DNA of 64,000 nucleotides from Pseudomonas abietaniphila (GCF_039697315.1 NZ_CP155619.1:4278001-4342000), one strand, 5' to 3'; positions 8,654-18,391 are shown, numbered from the stretch's first letter. The notes: generated by a model from the letters alone, not told the origin. A program made the numbers and translations.

Positions 8654-8760
8654 GCCGTTGCTCGGTTGTCACAGGCAGTTGCACGATGATTCAGGTATGC
8701 TGCGCGCCTTCCGGGCACTGCCTGTTCATCCTAAGACCGTTTTGCGATTCTGGAGCTTTC

Positions 8761-8997
8761 ATGACCACCCCCGAACACACCCCAGCTCCTGACGTTGACG
8801 TCGAATCGGTCGAGGCGGGCGCCGAAACACAGGCACAGAAAACCGAGATTCCGGCTTTCAGCTTTCCGTTCAAACCGGGCGAGCTGTTGCAGGCCAAGAA
8901 AAATCCGTCGCACTACAAGGGGTCGGGTAAATCCAACCACGACAAGCGCCCAGGTGCAGCACCGTCCGGCACTCGTCGCTCGATGGGCAAGCGCTGA
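8761..8997 (+). CDS. small basic protein, unknown function
   Basis: 78 residues starting MTTPEHTPAPDVDVESVEAG, with GGAG 5 bases before the ATG. The first third is acidic; the second half (FSFPFKPGELLQAKKNPSHY and onward, ending RRSMGKR) is basic and Gly/Ser-rich, likely unstructured and possibly nucleic-acid or ribosome associated. I do not recognise a named family, though such short proteins occur widely in Pseudomonas. It stands alone. Confidence 0.7.
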   Translation: MTTPEHTPAPDVDVESVEAGAETQAQKTEIPAFSFPFKPGELLQAKKNPSHYKGSGKSNHDKRPGAAPSGTRRSMGKR

Positions 8998-9033
8998 TCC
9001 ACAGGTCGATGGCTCAAAATCGGCATCGACGAT

Positions 9034-9996
9034 TCAGCCTTCCTTGCGAAAACTGTCCCGGTACTGCGTCGGCGTCACGCCCAGACGCTGGCTGAAGATC
9101 AAGCGCATCCGCGCCGCGCTGCCGAAACCGCAGTGATACGCCACGGCCTTGATCGCCATTTCGCTGCCCTCCAGCAAATGGCGGGCGGCGTCGATTCGCG
9201 CGCGCTGCACGAACTCGGCAGGCGTAACTTTCGCATCGCGTGCAAACACCCGGGCAAAGCTGCGCGGGCTCATCGCCACGACCTCGGCCAGACGTTCCAC
9301 TGAAAACGGTTCGGCAATGTGCTCCATGACGTAGCGCTGGATCTTCGCCACGGGCGAGTCGTCGTCCACCGATGCCGTGAGATAAGGGCTGAACTGCGAC
9401 TGTCCGCCTTGACGTTGAGCGACCACCAACAAACGCTTGGCCACCGCCAGGGCAATCGCCGGCCCGTGATCTTCGCTGACCAGCGCCAGCGCCATGTCGA
9501 TCCCCGCGGTCACGCCCGCTGAGGTCATCAGCGTGCCGTCGCGTACGTAAATGCGATCCGCCTCGACCCGCGCGTTCGGGAACAAATCAGCCAGTTGCTG
9601 CGCGTGACTCCAGTGCGTGGCGACCTGTTTGCCATCCAGCAATCCGGCGTGCCCGAGAATGAAGGCGCCGGTACAGATCGAACCGTATCGACCCGCCAGC
9701 GGCGTGGCCTCTCGCAGCCACGCGGTAATGTTGGGCATTTCGATGCCTTCGTGCAGGCGCGGCCCGCCCGGCAGCAACAGGATGTCGAACTGTTTCGGCG
9801 CGTTTTCAAGCGTGTATTCGGCACCGAGCGGCATGCCGTTCGAGGCCAGGATCGGATAAGGCGCGGCACCGATGGTGGTGATCTGATAACCATCGCCTTC
9901 GGCGACGAAACGGTTGGCCTCGGCAAACACATCCAGCGGACCCGCGACGTCCAGTGACTGGACGTGTGGAAACAGCACGATCGCAACGCTTCTCAT
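9034..9996 (-). CDS. GlxA-family transcriptional regulator (DJ-1/PfpI plus AraC HTH)
   Basis: 320 residues. Residues 1-170 are a DJ-1/PfpI (amidase-like) domain with LLLPGGPRLHEG and the nucleophile-elbow sequence GSICTGAFILGHAGLLDG. Residues from about 220 hold a two-helix-turn-helix AraC DNA-binding domain (SVERLAEVVAMSPRSFARVF, then AIKAVAYHCGFGSAARMRLI). Members such as ArgR, GbdR and CdhR sense amino acids or quaternary amines; the ligand here is not evident. The gene faces left and is followed upstream (9 bases) by the cysteine-cluster gene in the same direction, so the two may be co-transcribed. Confidence 0.9.
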   Translation of the reverse strand: MRSVAIVLFPHVQSLDVAGPLDVFAEANRFVAEGDGYQITTIGAAPYPILASNGMPLGAEYTLENAPKQFDILLLPGGPRLHEGIEMPNITAWLREATPLAGRYGSICTGAFILGHAGLLDGKQVATHWSHAQQLADLFPNARVEADRIYVRDGTLMTSAGVTAGIDMALALVSEDHGPAIALAVAKRLLVVAQRQGGQSQFSPYLTASVDDDSPVAKIQRYVMEHIAEPFSVERLAEVVAMSPRSFARVFARDAKVTPAEFVQRARIDAARHLLEGSEMAIKAVAYHCGFGSAARMRLIFSQRLGVTPTQYRDSFRKEG

Positions 9997-10005
9997 CGAA
10001 AAGTC

Positions 10006-10758
10006 TCAGGCGCTCTGCAAAGGGATGAACATATAGCTCATCGACTCTGCTGTCTCCAGTCGTGCGCCGGCTCGCGCCAATGCCTGTGTGGCGGCTTCAC
10101 CGGCAACGCGAAATCGCCAGCCTTCATCGGGGGCTGTCGGCAACTCGCCGGTGATCAATCGCGCGACAGCAGCGGAAAAGGCGTTCATGTCGGGCAGGTA
10201 GGCGACGAACCCGTTGCCCTTGAGGGCGGTGATATTGATTCCCAGCGCCATGCAGATGGCCTGCTTGCGGGCGATGTCATCGCGGTCTGCCTGCCGGGAG
10301 GCTTCGATCAGCGCCATCAACTGATGATCCACTAACTGACCGCCGACGATCAGGTCCGGGCCCTGTTCCCAGGATTCGGGTGGGCAGTCCTTGGCCTCTG
10401 GGCGCAGGGGAATGTGCGGATTGATCTCCATCGGATAAATCCGGCACACCAACGGCCGGCGGTCGTAAATGCGGCAGAGGTTCTCCGCGTCAAGATTTCG
10501 GCATCGACCGGCGTTGTAGGCGGCAAAGGTGATCGCGACCATCGCCTGAGCGGTTCCACTGTTGACCGGATGCGAGCGTCGGGTAGCGTGCGTGAGCTGC
10601 TCGGCAGGCACACCGTAGCCATCAGCGAGAAAGGCCTCGGTGAGGATGATCACCGAACCGCCGTCAGCCGCCCACTGCGCGGCTTCCGACAAGGTGAGCG
10701 GGACATGGTGGTCGGTGCAGCACTTGCCGCAACCGACACAGGAAAACTGAGTGTTCAT
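10006..10758 (-). CDS. YkgJ-family cysteine-cluster protein
   Basis: 250 residues. The N-terminus MNTQFSCVGCGKCCTDHHVP holds the C-x2-C-x2-CC cluster, and a second group follows at CRNLDAENLCRIYDRRPLVC, together the signature of the YkgJ / CxxCxxCC family (putative zinc or iron-sulfur binding). The rest is unremarkable and the function of the family is not established. It lies 9 bases upstream of the GlxA-type regulator. Confidence 0.85.
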   Translation of the reverse strand: MNTQFSCVGCGKCCTDHHVPLTLSEAAQWAADGGSVIILTEAFLADGYGVPAEQLTHATRRSHPVNSGTAQAMVAITFAAYNAGRCRNLDAENLCRIYDRRPLVCRIYPMEINPHIPLRPEAKDCPPESWEQGPDLIVGGQLVDHQLMALIEASRQADRDDIARKQAICMALGINITALKGNGFVAYLPDMNAFSAAVARLITGELPTAPDEGWRFRVAGEAATQALARAGARLETAESMSYMFIPLQSA

Positions 10759-10915
10759 CGAAAAAGATAACCCGCCGATTCGGAGGAAAGACGCCCGACC
10801 CGCGTTGGCAATCTGTCATCGCGGGTGTGTTTTTCACGTTGGCGGGAATTGCAGCAAGTTATGCGCCAGCGCCCATTCTTCATGGGTACCGCACACGGCT
10901 GTGGGTGTGGGCACG

Positions 10916-11239
10916 TTATTTCTTGGGCAGCGTGGTGGCGTTGTCCCACTCGGTGATCAGCGCTTTCTTGTTCTTGCGGTCGTAGAGGCACAGTTCGGTG
11001 CCGGTTTTATTCTTCATGAACGCCTGTTTGTACTGACCTTTGATCAGCAGCGCGCTGTAGCCGACGCTGTCATCGAACATGGCCGGAGTGCCCGCAGGCT
11101 TGGCGTTTTTCAGTGAGCTTGCGGCAACGCAGCTGTCGACCAACGTTTTGTCGAATGCTTTCCATGCGTCCGGGCTGGAGGCGCTGGCTTGACCCGCAAC
11201 AGCGGTCAGCGCCAGCAACATCAGGGTGGTGGTCTTCAT
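10916..11239 (-). CDS. small secreted protein, unknown function
   Basis: 107 residues, start at 11239 with a GGAGAT ribosome site upstream. Signal peptide MKTTTLMLLALTAVAGQASA, mature part from SSPDAWKAFDK. It has two Cys (VDSCVAASS, TELCLYDRKN) likely forming a disulfide, and Lys-rich motifs (DRKNKKALITEW). No family recognised. Probably periplasmic. Confidence 0.75.
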   Translation of the reverse strand: MKTTTLMLLALTAVAGQASASSPDAWKAFDKTLVDSCVAASSLKNAKPAGTPAMFDDSVGYSALLIKGQYKQAFMKNKTGTELCLYDRKNKKALITEWDNATTLPKK

Positions 11240-11292
11240 GCAAATCTCCATCGTCGTCGTTATGAGCGTGTGTGACGGCGCATTAGAGTGGC

Positions 11293-11754
11293 TTAGCGTG
11301 ATTCCAGTTCGCGGCGCTGCACATATTGCATGCCGACACGTTCGTAGAGGCGTCGGGCCGTCAGGTTGCTTTCCATGACCTTCAGATCGACATGACCCTC
11401 GTTGCGCTGAGTGAACGCCTCGAACACGCGGGCCAACAGCGCCGAGCCCACGCCTCGACCATGCATGCGAGGGTGGACGACCAGATTGCGAATGAAGGCG
11501 CTGGTCCAGCACTGCGCAACGGCGACCACGCCGAGCGGGTCTTCCACGACGAAACACAGTGCCGGATCGAATTCAGGGTCGCTTTCGAACCCGTTCAACC
11601 AGGTGGTGAAGTCGGCGACCCGTCCGCCGCCATGCTGCGTGCCCAAGGCAAGCAAACGGTGAACCGCCGCCGCATTCTCGGCACTGAACGGCACCTCGTG
11701 CAGCGTTTCTGGCCAAGCCACCGGACGCCGTGGAAGTGTGAGATCCCGACGCAT
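11293..11754 (-). CDS. GNAT-family N-acetyltransferase
   Basis: 153 residues from the ATG at 11754. The acetyl-CoA site is RNLVVHPRMHGRGVGSALLA and the following helix contains RVFEAF; the C-terminal motif ESNLTARRLYERVGMQYVQR is also typical. An upstream ATG at 11841 would overlap the end of cheV by 46 bases and add 29 residues. Neither start has a good ribosome site, so the N-terminus is uncertain. Substrate unknown. Confidence 0.82.
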   Translation of the reverse strand: MRRDLTLPRRPVAWPETLHEVPFSAENAAAVHRLLALGTQHGGGRVADFTTWLNGFESDPEFDPALCFVVEDPLGVVAVAQCWTSAFIRNLVVHPRMHGRGVGSALLARVFEAFTQRNEGHVDLKVMESNLTARRLYERVGMQYVQRRELESR

Positions 11755-11795
11755 CAACCAGTAATGACCGGTGGACGCGTCAGTGGGGCCGGGCC

Positions 11796-12692
11796 TCAGA
11801 TCCCTTGGGCTTCGACTGTGCGGGCGGCTTCGATCAAGCATCGTGTCAGCTCGGGCGAGGAGAATTTGGTCAGTACGGCGTTAGCGCCAGCGGCCTTGGC
11901 CTTTTCGGCATTCATCGCGCTGTCCAGTGAGGTGTGCAACAGCACATACAGCTCCTGAAAGTCAGGCGTTTCACGCAGGGTGCGGGTGAAGGCATAGCCA
12001 TCCATTTCGGACATTTCGATGTCGGACACCACTACGTTGATCTGCTGCGCCGTGCCTTGCAAATCAAGCAGATGATCGATGGCTTCCCGCGCGCTGCGAG
12101 CGGTGTGGCATTCGATCCCCAGATTGCGCAGGGTAATGACCGACTGTTGCAGTGCCACCTGGCTGTCATCGACTACCAGAATTCGCGCTTTGGTCAATAC
12201 TTCAACCTCTTCAGGGCTGAGCTCGGTCGGTTCGACAGCGATCCGCGCCGGGGCGATGCCATGGATGACTTTCTCGATGTCCAGCACCTGAACCAGCGTG
12301 CCATCCACTTGGGTGACGCCCGTGATGAACGATTTGTTGCCCGAACCAAACGGCGGTGGGCGGATATCGGTGGTCAGGCAGTGGACGATCTTGCTCACCG
12401 CCTGCACGTGCAGACCCTGTTTGGAGCGGCTGACGTCGGTGACGATCAGGCAGCCGCCGTCCGGGTCGAGCAAAGGACGTTCACCAATCGCGCGACTCAG
12501 GTCGATCACCGACAGGGAATTCCCACGCAAGGTGGCGACACCTTTGACGTGCGGGTGCGACTCCGGCAAGCGGGTGAGGGGAGGGCAAGGGATGATTTCA
12601 CTGACCTTGAGCAGGTTGATCGCCATCAGCTTTCCGCTGCGTAACGTGAACAGCAGAAGCGAGAGTGAATCTGCACGGACGTTTTTGGACAT
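11796..12692 (-). CDS. cheV: chemotaxis coupling protein CheV
   Basis: 298 residues: a CheW-like coupling domain (about 10-155, with MAINLLKVSEII, HVKGVATLRGNSLSVIDLSR and ITGVTQVDGTLVQVLDIEKV) joined to a response-regulator receiver domain (about 170-295, ARILVVDDSQVALQQ with the acidic pair, phosphorylatable Asp in VVVSDIEMSEMDG, and Lys in AVLTKFSSPE). CheV links chemoreceptors to CheA and may serve as a phosphate sink. A ribosome site AAGG is 6 bases upstream. It is the gene divergent to hmp, where many pseudomonads would have fhpR. Confidence 0.93.
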   Translation of the reverse strand: MSKNVRADSLSLLLFTLRSGKLMAINLLKVSEIIPCPPLTRLPESHPHVKGVATLRGNSLSVIDLSRAIGERPLLDPDGGCLIVTDVSRSKQGLHVQAVSKIVHCLTTDIRPPPFGSGNKSFITGVTQVDGTLVQVLDIEKVIHGIAPARIAVEPTELSPEEVEVLTKARILVVDDSQVALQQSVITLRNLGIECHTARSAREAIDHLLDLQGTAQQINVVVSDIEMSEMDGYAFTRTLRETPDFQELYVLLHTSLDSAMNAEKAKAAGANAVLTKFSSPELTRCLIEAARTVEAQGI

Positions 12693-12854
12693 ATGAACCT
12701 TCTGTCATGCGGTGTCTGATCGTCTCTTATGCGAGCAATCAGCTGTCGATGACGGTTTATCGACCCCACGCGGGCAGGCTTTAACCCTTTTGGCAAAGAC
12801 CTGAGTAGCTGCGTTCACCACACCGTGTAGTCGAAATAACCTGTCGGATGTCGT

Positions 12855-12888
12855 TATGACCATCGGCTAGATCTGGTCATATTGACCA
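12855..12888. promoter_or_regulatory. nested inverted repeats, candidate NorR/FhpR activator site for hmp
   Basis: TATGACCA (12855-12862) is inverted exactly at 12874-12881 (TGGTCATA). Overlapping it, TGGTCA-TAT-TGACCA (12874-12888) contains GGT-N7-ACC, the binding consensus published for NorR-type nitric-oxide activators. It lies about 40 bases upstream of a sigma-54-like element and about 100 upstream of hmp. Site assignment is inference from sequence. Confidence 0.6.
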
Positions 12889-12926
12889 CCTCTCAATAAG
12901 TGATTGACTTATAAGGAAATAATTTA

Positions 12927-12942
12927 TGGCACGCTTCCTGAT
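12927..12942 (+). promoter_or_regulatory. sigma-54-like promoter of hmp
   Basis: TGGCACG-N4-CTGAT compares with the -24/-12 consensus TGGCACG-N4-TTGCW. The -24 half is perfect; the -12 half has two mismatches, including the usually invariant GC read as GA. Its distance from the hmp ATG (44 bases) and from the upstream palindromes fits an enhancer-activated promoter. Confidence 0.5.
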
Positions 12943-12985
12943 ATATCCAAGGTAGTTCTTACTAACCGAGTCTCAGGAGTCAATC

Positions 12986-14167
12986 ATGTTGAATGCTTCG
13001 GATCGTGCCATCGTCAAATCGACCGTGCCCCTGCTGGAAAGCGGCGGTGAAGCCCTGACCACTTACTTCTACAAGAAATTGCTCACCCGATACCCTCAGG
13101 TTCAGCCACTGTTCAACCAGGCGCACCAGGCGAGCGGCGATCAGCCCCGCGCGTTGGCCAACGGCGTGCTGATGTACGCCCGCCACATTGATCAGCTCGA
13201 GCAGTTGGGCGATCTGGTTGCCAAGATCATCAACAAGCACGTCGCACTGCAAATTCTGCCGGAACACTATCCGCTGGTGGGCGAATGCCTGCTTGAGGCC
13301 ATCCGCGAGGTGCTCGGCGCCGAGATCGCGACCGATGAAGTCATCAACGCCTGGGGCAATGCCTACGGGCAACTGGCTGACATTCTGATCGGGGCAGAGA
13401 AGACCATCTACGACGAGAAGGCGGCAGCGCCTGGCGGCTGGCGCGGTGCTCGCGAATTCAAGGTCGCGGCCAAGGTGCCGGAAAGCGCCGAGATCACTTC
13501 GTTCTACTTCGAGCCTGCCGACGGTCAGCCGATTCTGGCGTTCACTGCCGGTCAGTACATCGGCATGCAGCTGTTTCTGAATGGCGAAGAAATCCGCCGC
13601 AACTACTCGCTGTCAGCGCTGGCGGGCAACAACCAGTACCGCATCAGCGTCAAGCGGGAGCCGGGCGGCCGAGCTTCCAACTACCTGCACGACCAGTTGA
13701 ACGTGGGTGACAGCATCAACCTGTTCACGCCATCGGGCGAGTTCACCCTGGCGCACAATGACAAGCCGCTGGTGCTGATCAGTGGTGGTGTGGGGATTAC
13801 CCCGACGCTGGCGATGCTGGAAGCGGCCCTGAAGACACAGCGCCCGATCCACTTCATCCACTGCGCGCGCAACGGTTCGGTTCATGCCTTCCGTGACTGG
13901 ATCGAAGAGCTGGCGGGCAAACACCCGCAGCTCAAGCGCTTCTACTGCTACAGCGAAGACGACGGCGTCAGCCCGGCCGCTCATGCGGTTGGCTTGCTGG
14001 ATCAGGCACGTCTGGAGCAGTGGCTTCCTGTCGACCGCGATGTCGATGCGTACTTCCTGGGGCCGAAGGGTTTCATGGCCGCGATGAAGCGCCAACTCAA
14101 AGCCGCAGGCGTGCCTGAAAAACAGGCGCGTTACGAGTTCTTCGGTCCGGCCTCGGCGCTGGAGTGA
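12986..14167 (+). CDS. hmp: flavohemoprotein, nitric oxide dioxygenase
   Basis: 393 residues, full length. A globin domain (1-140, with FYKKLLTRYPQVQPLFNQ and the proximal His in KHVALQILPEHY) is followed by a ferredoxin-NADP-reductase-like part. That part has an FAD domain (ITSFYFEPADG, RNYSLSA) and a NAD domain (LISGGVGITPTLAML, FLGPKGFM). The enzyme oxidises NO to nitrate with O2 and NAD(P)H in the cytoplasm. The upstream palindromes and sigma-54-like box suggest NO-responsive control by an FhpR/NorR-type activator encoded elsewhere. It is monocistronic. In other pseudomonads this gene is called fhp. Confidence 0.96.
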   Translation: MLNASDRAIVKSTVPLLESGGEALTTYFYKKLLTRYPQVQPLFNQAHQASGDQPRALANGVLMYARHIDQLEQLGDLVAKIINKHVALQILPEHYPLVGECLLEAIREVLGAEIATDEVINAWGNAYGQLADILIGAEKTIYDEKAAAPGGWRGAREFKVAAKVPESAEITSFYFEPADGQPILAFTAGQYIGMQLFLNGEEIRRNYSLSALAGNNQYRISVKREPGGRASNYLHDQLNVGDSINLFTPSGEFTLAHNDKPLVLISGGVGITPTLAMLEAALKTQRPIHFIHCARNGSVHAFRDWIEELAGKHPQLKRFYCYSEDDGVSPAAHAVGLLDQARLEQWLPVDRDVDAYFLGPKGFMAAMKRQLKAAGVPEKQARYEFFGPASALE

Positions 14168-14186
14168 TTCGGCGGTGCGACATAAA

Positions 14187-14273
14187 GCCGCATCCTTCTA
14201 TATATAAGGAAGGGGTGCGGCGATCGGTCCCTGCGGCAAAGCGTCGCATGCTTCTATATATATAGAAGGGGTT
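14187..14273 (+). repeat. two imperfect copies of a TATA-rich palindrome after hmp
   Basis: CGCATCCTTCTATATATAAG (14190 on) and CGCATGCTTCTATATATATA (14246 on) are imperfect direct copies of about 27 bases, both followed by GAAGGGGT. The first is enclosed by GCCGCA/TGCGGC arms (14187-14192 and 14216-14221). The second centres on a perfect 18-base palindrome, CTTCTATATATATAGAAG (14251-14268). No T tract follows, so neither is a standard terminator. The gap to dsbB holds no gene. Confidence 0.7.
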
Positions 14274-14454
14274 GTGTTGGGTGTCGGTCGATTGTTACGT
14301 GTCACGCTTAATGTTCGGGTAATTCCGGCATGTTCACCATCTGCGCCAGCGTGTGGCTGAGACGATGGTAGAATTGCCGGCTTTCCCGACTGGCCGGGGC
14401 ACGTAACAACGCAGATCGTTGATCTGGATGGACACCAATTCAAAGGGTATGTGA

Positions 14455-14964
14455 ATGACTGACGAGATGTTTTACCTGCGACGCGAGAAGCAGTTCCTGG
14501 TGCTGCTGGGCATCATCTGCCTGGCGCTGATCGGCGGAGCCCTGTACATGCAGGTCGTATTGGGTGAGGCACCTTGCCCGCTGTGCATCCTGCAGCGGTA
14601 CGCGTTGCTGTTCATCGCGGTCTTCGCCTTCATCGGTGCAGCCATGCCGGGCCGACTAAGCCTGAGCATCTGCGAAGGGCTTGTCACATTGAGTGCGGTC
14701 GGCGGGATTGTTGCAGCAGGGCGTCATGTCTACATTCAGACCCACCCGACCGAGAGCTGCGGCATCGACGTCCTGCAACCGATTGTCGATGGCTTGCCAC
14801 TGGCGTCGCTGTTTCCGCTCGGTTTTCAGGTCGGCGGCTTTTGCGAGACGCCATATCCGCCAGTCCTCGGACTGTCGCTGGCCCAGTGGGCTTTGATCGC
14901 TTTTGTTCTGACTGTAATTCTGGTACCGCTGGGTATCATTCGGAACCGAATGAAAGCGCGTTAA
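14455..14964 (+). CDS. dsbB: disulfide bond formation protein DsbB
   Basis: 169 residues, four membrane segments. The redox pairs are Cys41-Cys44 (APCPLCILQRY, first periplasmic loop) and Cys102/Cys130 (TESCGID and GGFCETPYPP, second loop), as in DsbB, which reoxidises DsbA and passes electrons to quinone. The Arg after the first pair (QRY) is the family quinone-site residue. It lies just upstream of the cyo quinol oxidase genes, a common Pseudomonas neighbour. Confidence 0.93.
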   Translation: MTDEMFYLRREKQFLVLLGIICLALIGGALYMQVVLGEAPCPLCILQRYALLFIAVFAFIGAAMPGRLSLSICEGLVTLSAVGGIVAAGRHVYIQTHPTESCGIDVLQPIVDGLPLASLFPLGFQVGGFCETPYPPVLGLSLAQWALIAFVLTVILVPLGIIRNRMKAR

Positions 14965-15433
14965 TTACAAAGTGTTGCGTAAAAAACCGCCCCGAATTCC
15001 TTAACAAATTTGGGGCTATCCAGGGTTTTTGAGGTGCGACAAATGATCGCATTCTTACAGAATCGGAAATTAACTGTTGCGCAATAACTCATAGTCAATA
15101 AAACTTTACGTATCTACAATCGCCCCCACTTAACGCCCCCTTCACATGATGGTCGGCGGAAATCGAGGTCAGAAAGCGTTTTTACGCCTTTGTAGACGCC
15201 GTTTGGATGGCCTCCTGCGTTACGTTCAGAATGTCTGCGCCAAAGGATTTGGTCCGCATAGGCGGGTGCCACCATTCGAATAAGAAACCACAGCTAAACC
15301 CGGATTTGTTACGAGGCCACACGCTTCCTGACAGGCCCCTGTTCAATCCAAAAATTTGCCAGCACCTGGCAGGGTGAAGTGTTGGCGGTCGAAACCCAAC
15401 TGCGATGCGAAAGCTGCTTTTAGAGGTCGTGAG
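14965..15433 (+). promoter_or_regulatory. non-coding region before cyo: stem-loop and candidate promoter
   Basis: This 469-base gap holds no credible gene. Near its left end GCCCCGAATT (14989-14998) pairs with AATTTGGGGC (15007-15016, one G-U pair) around an 8-base loop, a likely terminator for dsbB although without a tight T tract. Further on, TAGTCA (15092-15097), a 17-base spacer and TACAAT (15115-15120) form a plausible sigma-70 promoter for the oxidase operon. That would leave a leader of about 300 bases. I do not see a clear ANR/FNR box. Confidence 0.5.
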
Positions 15434-16369
15434 ATGAGTAAAAAAAGGTACCCCAGGTTTTTTGGCTTCTTGGCCCTTTTCAGCATGCTCCTGCTCAGCG
15501 GGTGCGATTACACCCTGCTGGATCCCAAGGGCCATGTCGGCGTGCAAGAGCGTGATCTGATCATCACCGCTACTCTGCTCATGCTGCTGGTGGTGGTGCC
15601 GGTCATTTTCATGACCATCATCTTCGCCTGGAAGTATCGCGCCTCGAACAAGAGCGCGACCTATACGCCTGACTGGGCGCATTCGACCAAGATTGAACTG
15701 GTTGTCTGGCTGGTTCCGCTGGCCATCATCATCGTGCTCGGCTATGTGACCTACAAGTCGACCCACGCGCTGGACCCTTACCGTCCGCTTGAATCTGACG
15801 TGAAGCCGCTGACCATCGAAGTGGTCGCGCTGGACTGGAAATGGCTGTTCATCTACCCAGACCAAGGCATTGCCACCGTCAACAAGATCGTGTTCCCGGC
15901 GCACACCCCGATCAATTTCCGCATCACCTCTGATTCGGTCATGAACTCGTTCTTCATCCCTGCACTGGGCGGCCAGATCTACGCCATGGCCGGCATGCAG
16001 ACCAAGTTGCACTTGATCGCCAACGAAAACGGCGAGTTCGATGGCATCTCCGCCAACTACAGCGGCGCAGGTTTCACCGGCATGAAATTCAAGGCAACCG
16101 CAACCGATCAGGCTGGTTTCGACGCCTGGGTTGCCGAGGTCAAGAATTCACCTAAACAGCTGGCATCGGCTGAGTACACCGCTCTGGCCAAACCTAGCGA
16201 ACGTAACCCCGTTGAACTCTACTCCACGGTCACTCCCAACCTGTTCCAGATCATCATCGACAAGTATGAAGGTATGAAGCCGGGCAAGATTGAGCACGAG
16301 AAGAAAGAAGTGGCCGGTATGGAAGGGATGGACATAGGTAAGCATTCAGCTGCTGAGGCAGAGGAGTAA
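15434..16369 (+). CDS. cyoA: cytochrome bo3 ubiquinol oxidase subunit II
   Basis: 311 residues starting [15 protein letters not shown] is 7 bases upstream. A lipoprotein signal ends in LLLSGC, so Cys is lipid-modified. Two membrane helices (about 40-65 and 85-105) precede a periplasmic cupredoxin-like domain with [18 protein letters not shown]. The CuA ligands of cytochrome c oxidases are absent, as expected for a quinol oxidase. First gene of cyoABCDE, which reduces O2 to water while pumping protons. Confidence 0.96.
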   Translation: MSKKRYPRFFGFLALFSMLLLSGCDYTLLDPKGHVGVQERDLIITATLLMLLVVVPVIFMTIIFAWKYRASNKSATYTPDWAHSTKIELVVWLVPLAIIIVLGYVTYKSTHALDPYRPLESDVKPLTIEVVALDWKWLFIYPDQGIATVNKIVFPAHTPINFRITSDSVMNSFFIPALGGQIYAMAGMQTKLHLIANENGEFDGISANYSGAGFTGMKFKATATDQAGFDAWVAEVKNSPKQLASAEYTALAKPSERNPVELYSTVTPNLFQIIIDKYEGMKPGKIEHEKKEVAGMEGMDIGKHSAAEAEE

Positions 16370-16372
16370 ACG

Positions 16373-18391
16373 ATGTTTGGTAAATTAAGTCTGGACGCGA
16401 TTCCGTTCCACGAACCGATAGTCATGATCACGATTGCCATGATCGCTATCGGCGGTGCGGCGGTACTCGGTCTTGTCACGTATTTCAAAAAGTGGACCTA
16501 CCTGTGGACCGAGTGGCTGACGTCGGTCGACCACAAGAAAATCGGCGTGATGTACATCATCATCGCCATGGTCATGCTGCTGCGCGGCTTTGCCGACGCC
16601 ATCATGATGCGTTCCCAGCTGGCCCTGGCCACTGAAGGTTCGCCTGGCTATCTGCCGCCTGAACACTATGACCAGATCTTCACCGCTCACGGTGTGATCA
16701 TGATCATCTTCATGGCGATGCCGTTCTTCACCGGTCTGATGAACATCGTTCTGCCTCTGCAGATCGGCGCTCGCGACGTTGCCTTCCCGTTCCTGAACTC
16801 GCTGTCCCTGTACCTGCTGATCTCCGGTGTGGTGCTGGTCAACGTGTCCCTGGGTGTCGGCGAATTCGCACGTACCGGCTGGGTTGCCTATCCACCGCTG
16901 TCCGAGCTGGGCTACAGCCCGGGCGTGGGTGTTGACTACTACATCTGGGCACTGCAGCTATCGGGTCTTGGTACAACGCTAACGGGCGTGAACTTCCTGG
17001 TCACCGTCCTGAAGATGCGTACACCTGGCATGAAGCTGATGGACATGCCGATCTTCACCTGGACCTGCACCTGGGCTAACGTCCTGATCGTGGCTTCGTT
17101 CCCGATCCTGACCGGTACCCTGGCGTTCCTGACCCTCGACCGTTACCTGGACTTCCACATTTTCACGAACGAATTGGGTGGTAACCCGATGATGTACGTG
17201 AACCTGTTCTGGGCATGGGGTCACCCTGAGGTTTACATCCTGATTCTGCCGGCGTTCGGCGTCTTCTCCGAAGTCATCTCGACGTTCACCGGCAAGCGCC
17301 TGTTCGGCCACCACTCGATGATCTACGCTTCCGGCGCGATCTCGGTACTGGGCTTCATGGTCTGGCTGCACCACTTCTTCACCATGGGTTCGGGTGCAAG
17401 CGTCAACGCCTTCTTCGGTCTGGCGACGATGCTGATTTCCATCCCGACGGGTGTGAAGCTGTTCAACTGGCTGTTCACGATCTATCAGGGCCGCCTGCGC
17501 TTCACCGCGCCAGTGTGCTGGACCCTGGGCTTCATGATTACCTTCTCCATCGGTGGTATGACCGGCGTTCTGCTGGCTATCCCGGGTGCTGACTTCGTGC
17601 TGCACAACAGCCTGTTCGTGATCGCGCACTTCCACAACGTGATCATCGGTGGTGCGGTATTCGGTTACATCGCCGGTTTCGCGTTCTGGTTCCCTAAAGC
17701 GTTCGGCTTCAAGCTGAACGAGAAGTGGGGCAAGGCAGCGTTCTGGTTCTGGATCTCGGGCTTCTACGTGGCCTTCATGCCGCTGTACGCGCTGGGCTTC
17801 ATGGGCATGACCCGTCGTCTGAACACCACTGACAATCCGGACTGGACTCCGTATCTGCACGTTGCCTTCTGGGGCGCGGCGCTGATCATGGTCGGTATCG
17901 CCTGCCAGCTGATTCAGATCTACGTGAGTATCCGTGACCGCGAGCAGAACCGCGATCTGACCGGTGACCCATGGAATGGCCACACCCTGGAATGGTCCAC
18001 TTCGTCGCCACCTCCGTTCTACAACTTCGCAGAACTGCCGAAGGCGGAAGAGATCGACGCGTTCTACGCGGCCAAGCGTGATGGCGAAGCGTATGCGGTT
18101 CCGGCCAAGTACTCCGACATCCACATGCCGAACAACACGGCAACCGGTCTGGTGATGGGCGCACTGCTCACCGTCTTCGGTTTCGCGATGATCTGGCACA
18201 TCTTCTGGCTGGCGGGCGTGAGCCTGGTAGGCACCATCGTTTACTTCGTCATCCACGCGGCACGTGACGATCAGGGCTACATGGTTCCTGCTTCGGAAGT
18301 GGCACGTATCGAAGGCGAGCAACACAAGATCCTGGCCTCGGTGCGTAACGCCCAGGCGAACACTCCTGTCAACAAGCTGGAGCAGGCATAA
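16373..18391 (+). CDS. cyoB: cytochrome bo3 ubiquinol oxidase subunit I
   Basis: 672 residues, the catalytic heme-copper subunit with about 15 membrane helices. Visible motifs are [30 protein letters not shown] with a low-spin heme His, [17 protein letters not shown] with the cross-linked His-Tyr pair, and HHFFTMG with CuB His ligands. [13 protein letters not shown] carries the heme His residues. Three bases separate it from cyoA. Confidence 0.97.
   Translation: MFGKLSLDAIPFHEPIVMITIAMIAIGGAAVLGLVTYFKKWTYLWTEWLTSVDHKKIGVMYIIIAMVMLLRGFADAIMMRSQLALATEGSPGYLPPEHYDQIFTAHGVIMIIFMAMPFFTGLMNIVLPLQIGARDVAFPFLNSLSLYLLISGVVLVNVSLGVGEFARTGWVAYPPLSELGYSPGVGVDYYIWALQLSGLGTTLTGVNFLVTVLKMRTPGMKLMDMPIFTWTCTWANVLIVASFPILTGTLAFLTLDRYLDFHIFTNELGGNPMMYVNLFWAWGHPEVYILILPAFGVFSEVISTFTGKRLFGHHSMIYASGAISVLGFMVWLHHFFTMGSGASVNAFFGLATMLISIPTGVKLFNWLFTIYQGRLRFTAPVCWTLGFMITFSIGGMTGVLLAIPGADFVLHNSLFVIAHFHNVIIGGAVFGYIAGFAFWFPKAFGFKLNEKWGKAAFWFWISGFYVAFMPLYALGFMGMTRRLNTTDNPDWTPYLHVAFWGAALIMVGIACQLIQIYVSIRDREQNRDLTGDPWNGHTLEWSTSSPPPFYNFAELPKAEEIDAFYAAKRDGEAYAVPAKYSDIHMPNNTATGLVMGALLTVFGFAMIWHIFWLAGVSLVGTIVYFVIHAARDDQGYMVPASEVARIEGEQHKILASVRNAQANTPVNKLEQA

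Noticed and set aside
15061..15120. An ANR/FNR box in front of cyoA
   Set aside because: I looked for TTGAT-N4-ATCAA and found only TTGCGCAA, which does not match; no claim made.
16979..18325. A 448-codon minus-strand frame opposite cyoB
   Set aside because: Exact antisense to a conserved catalytic subunit; its length follows from GC-rich codon bias.
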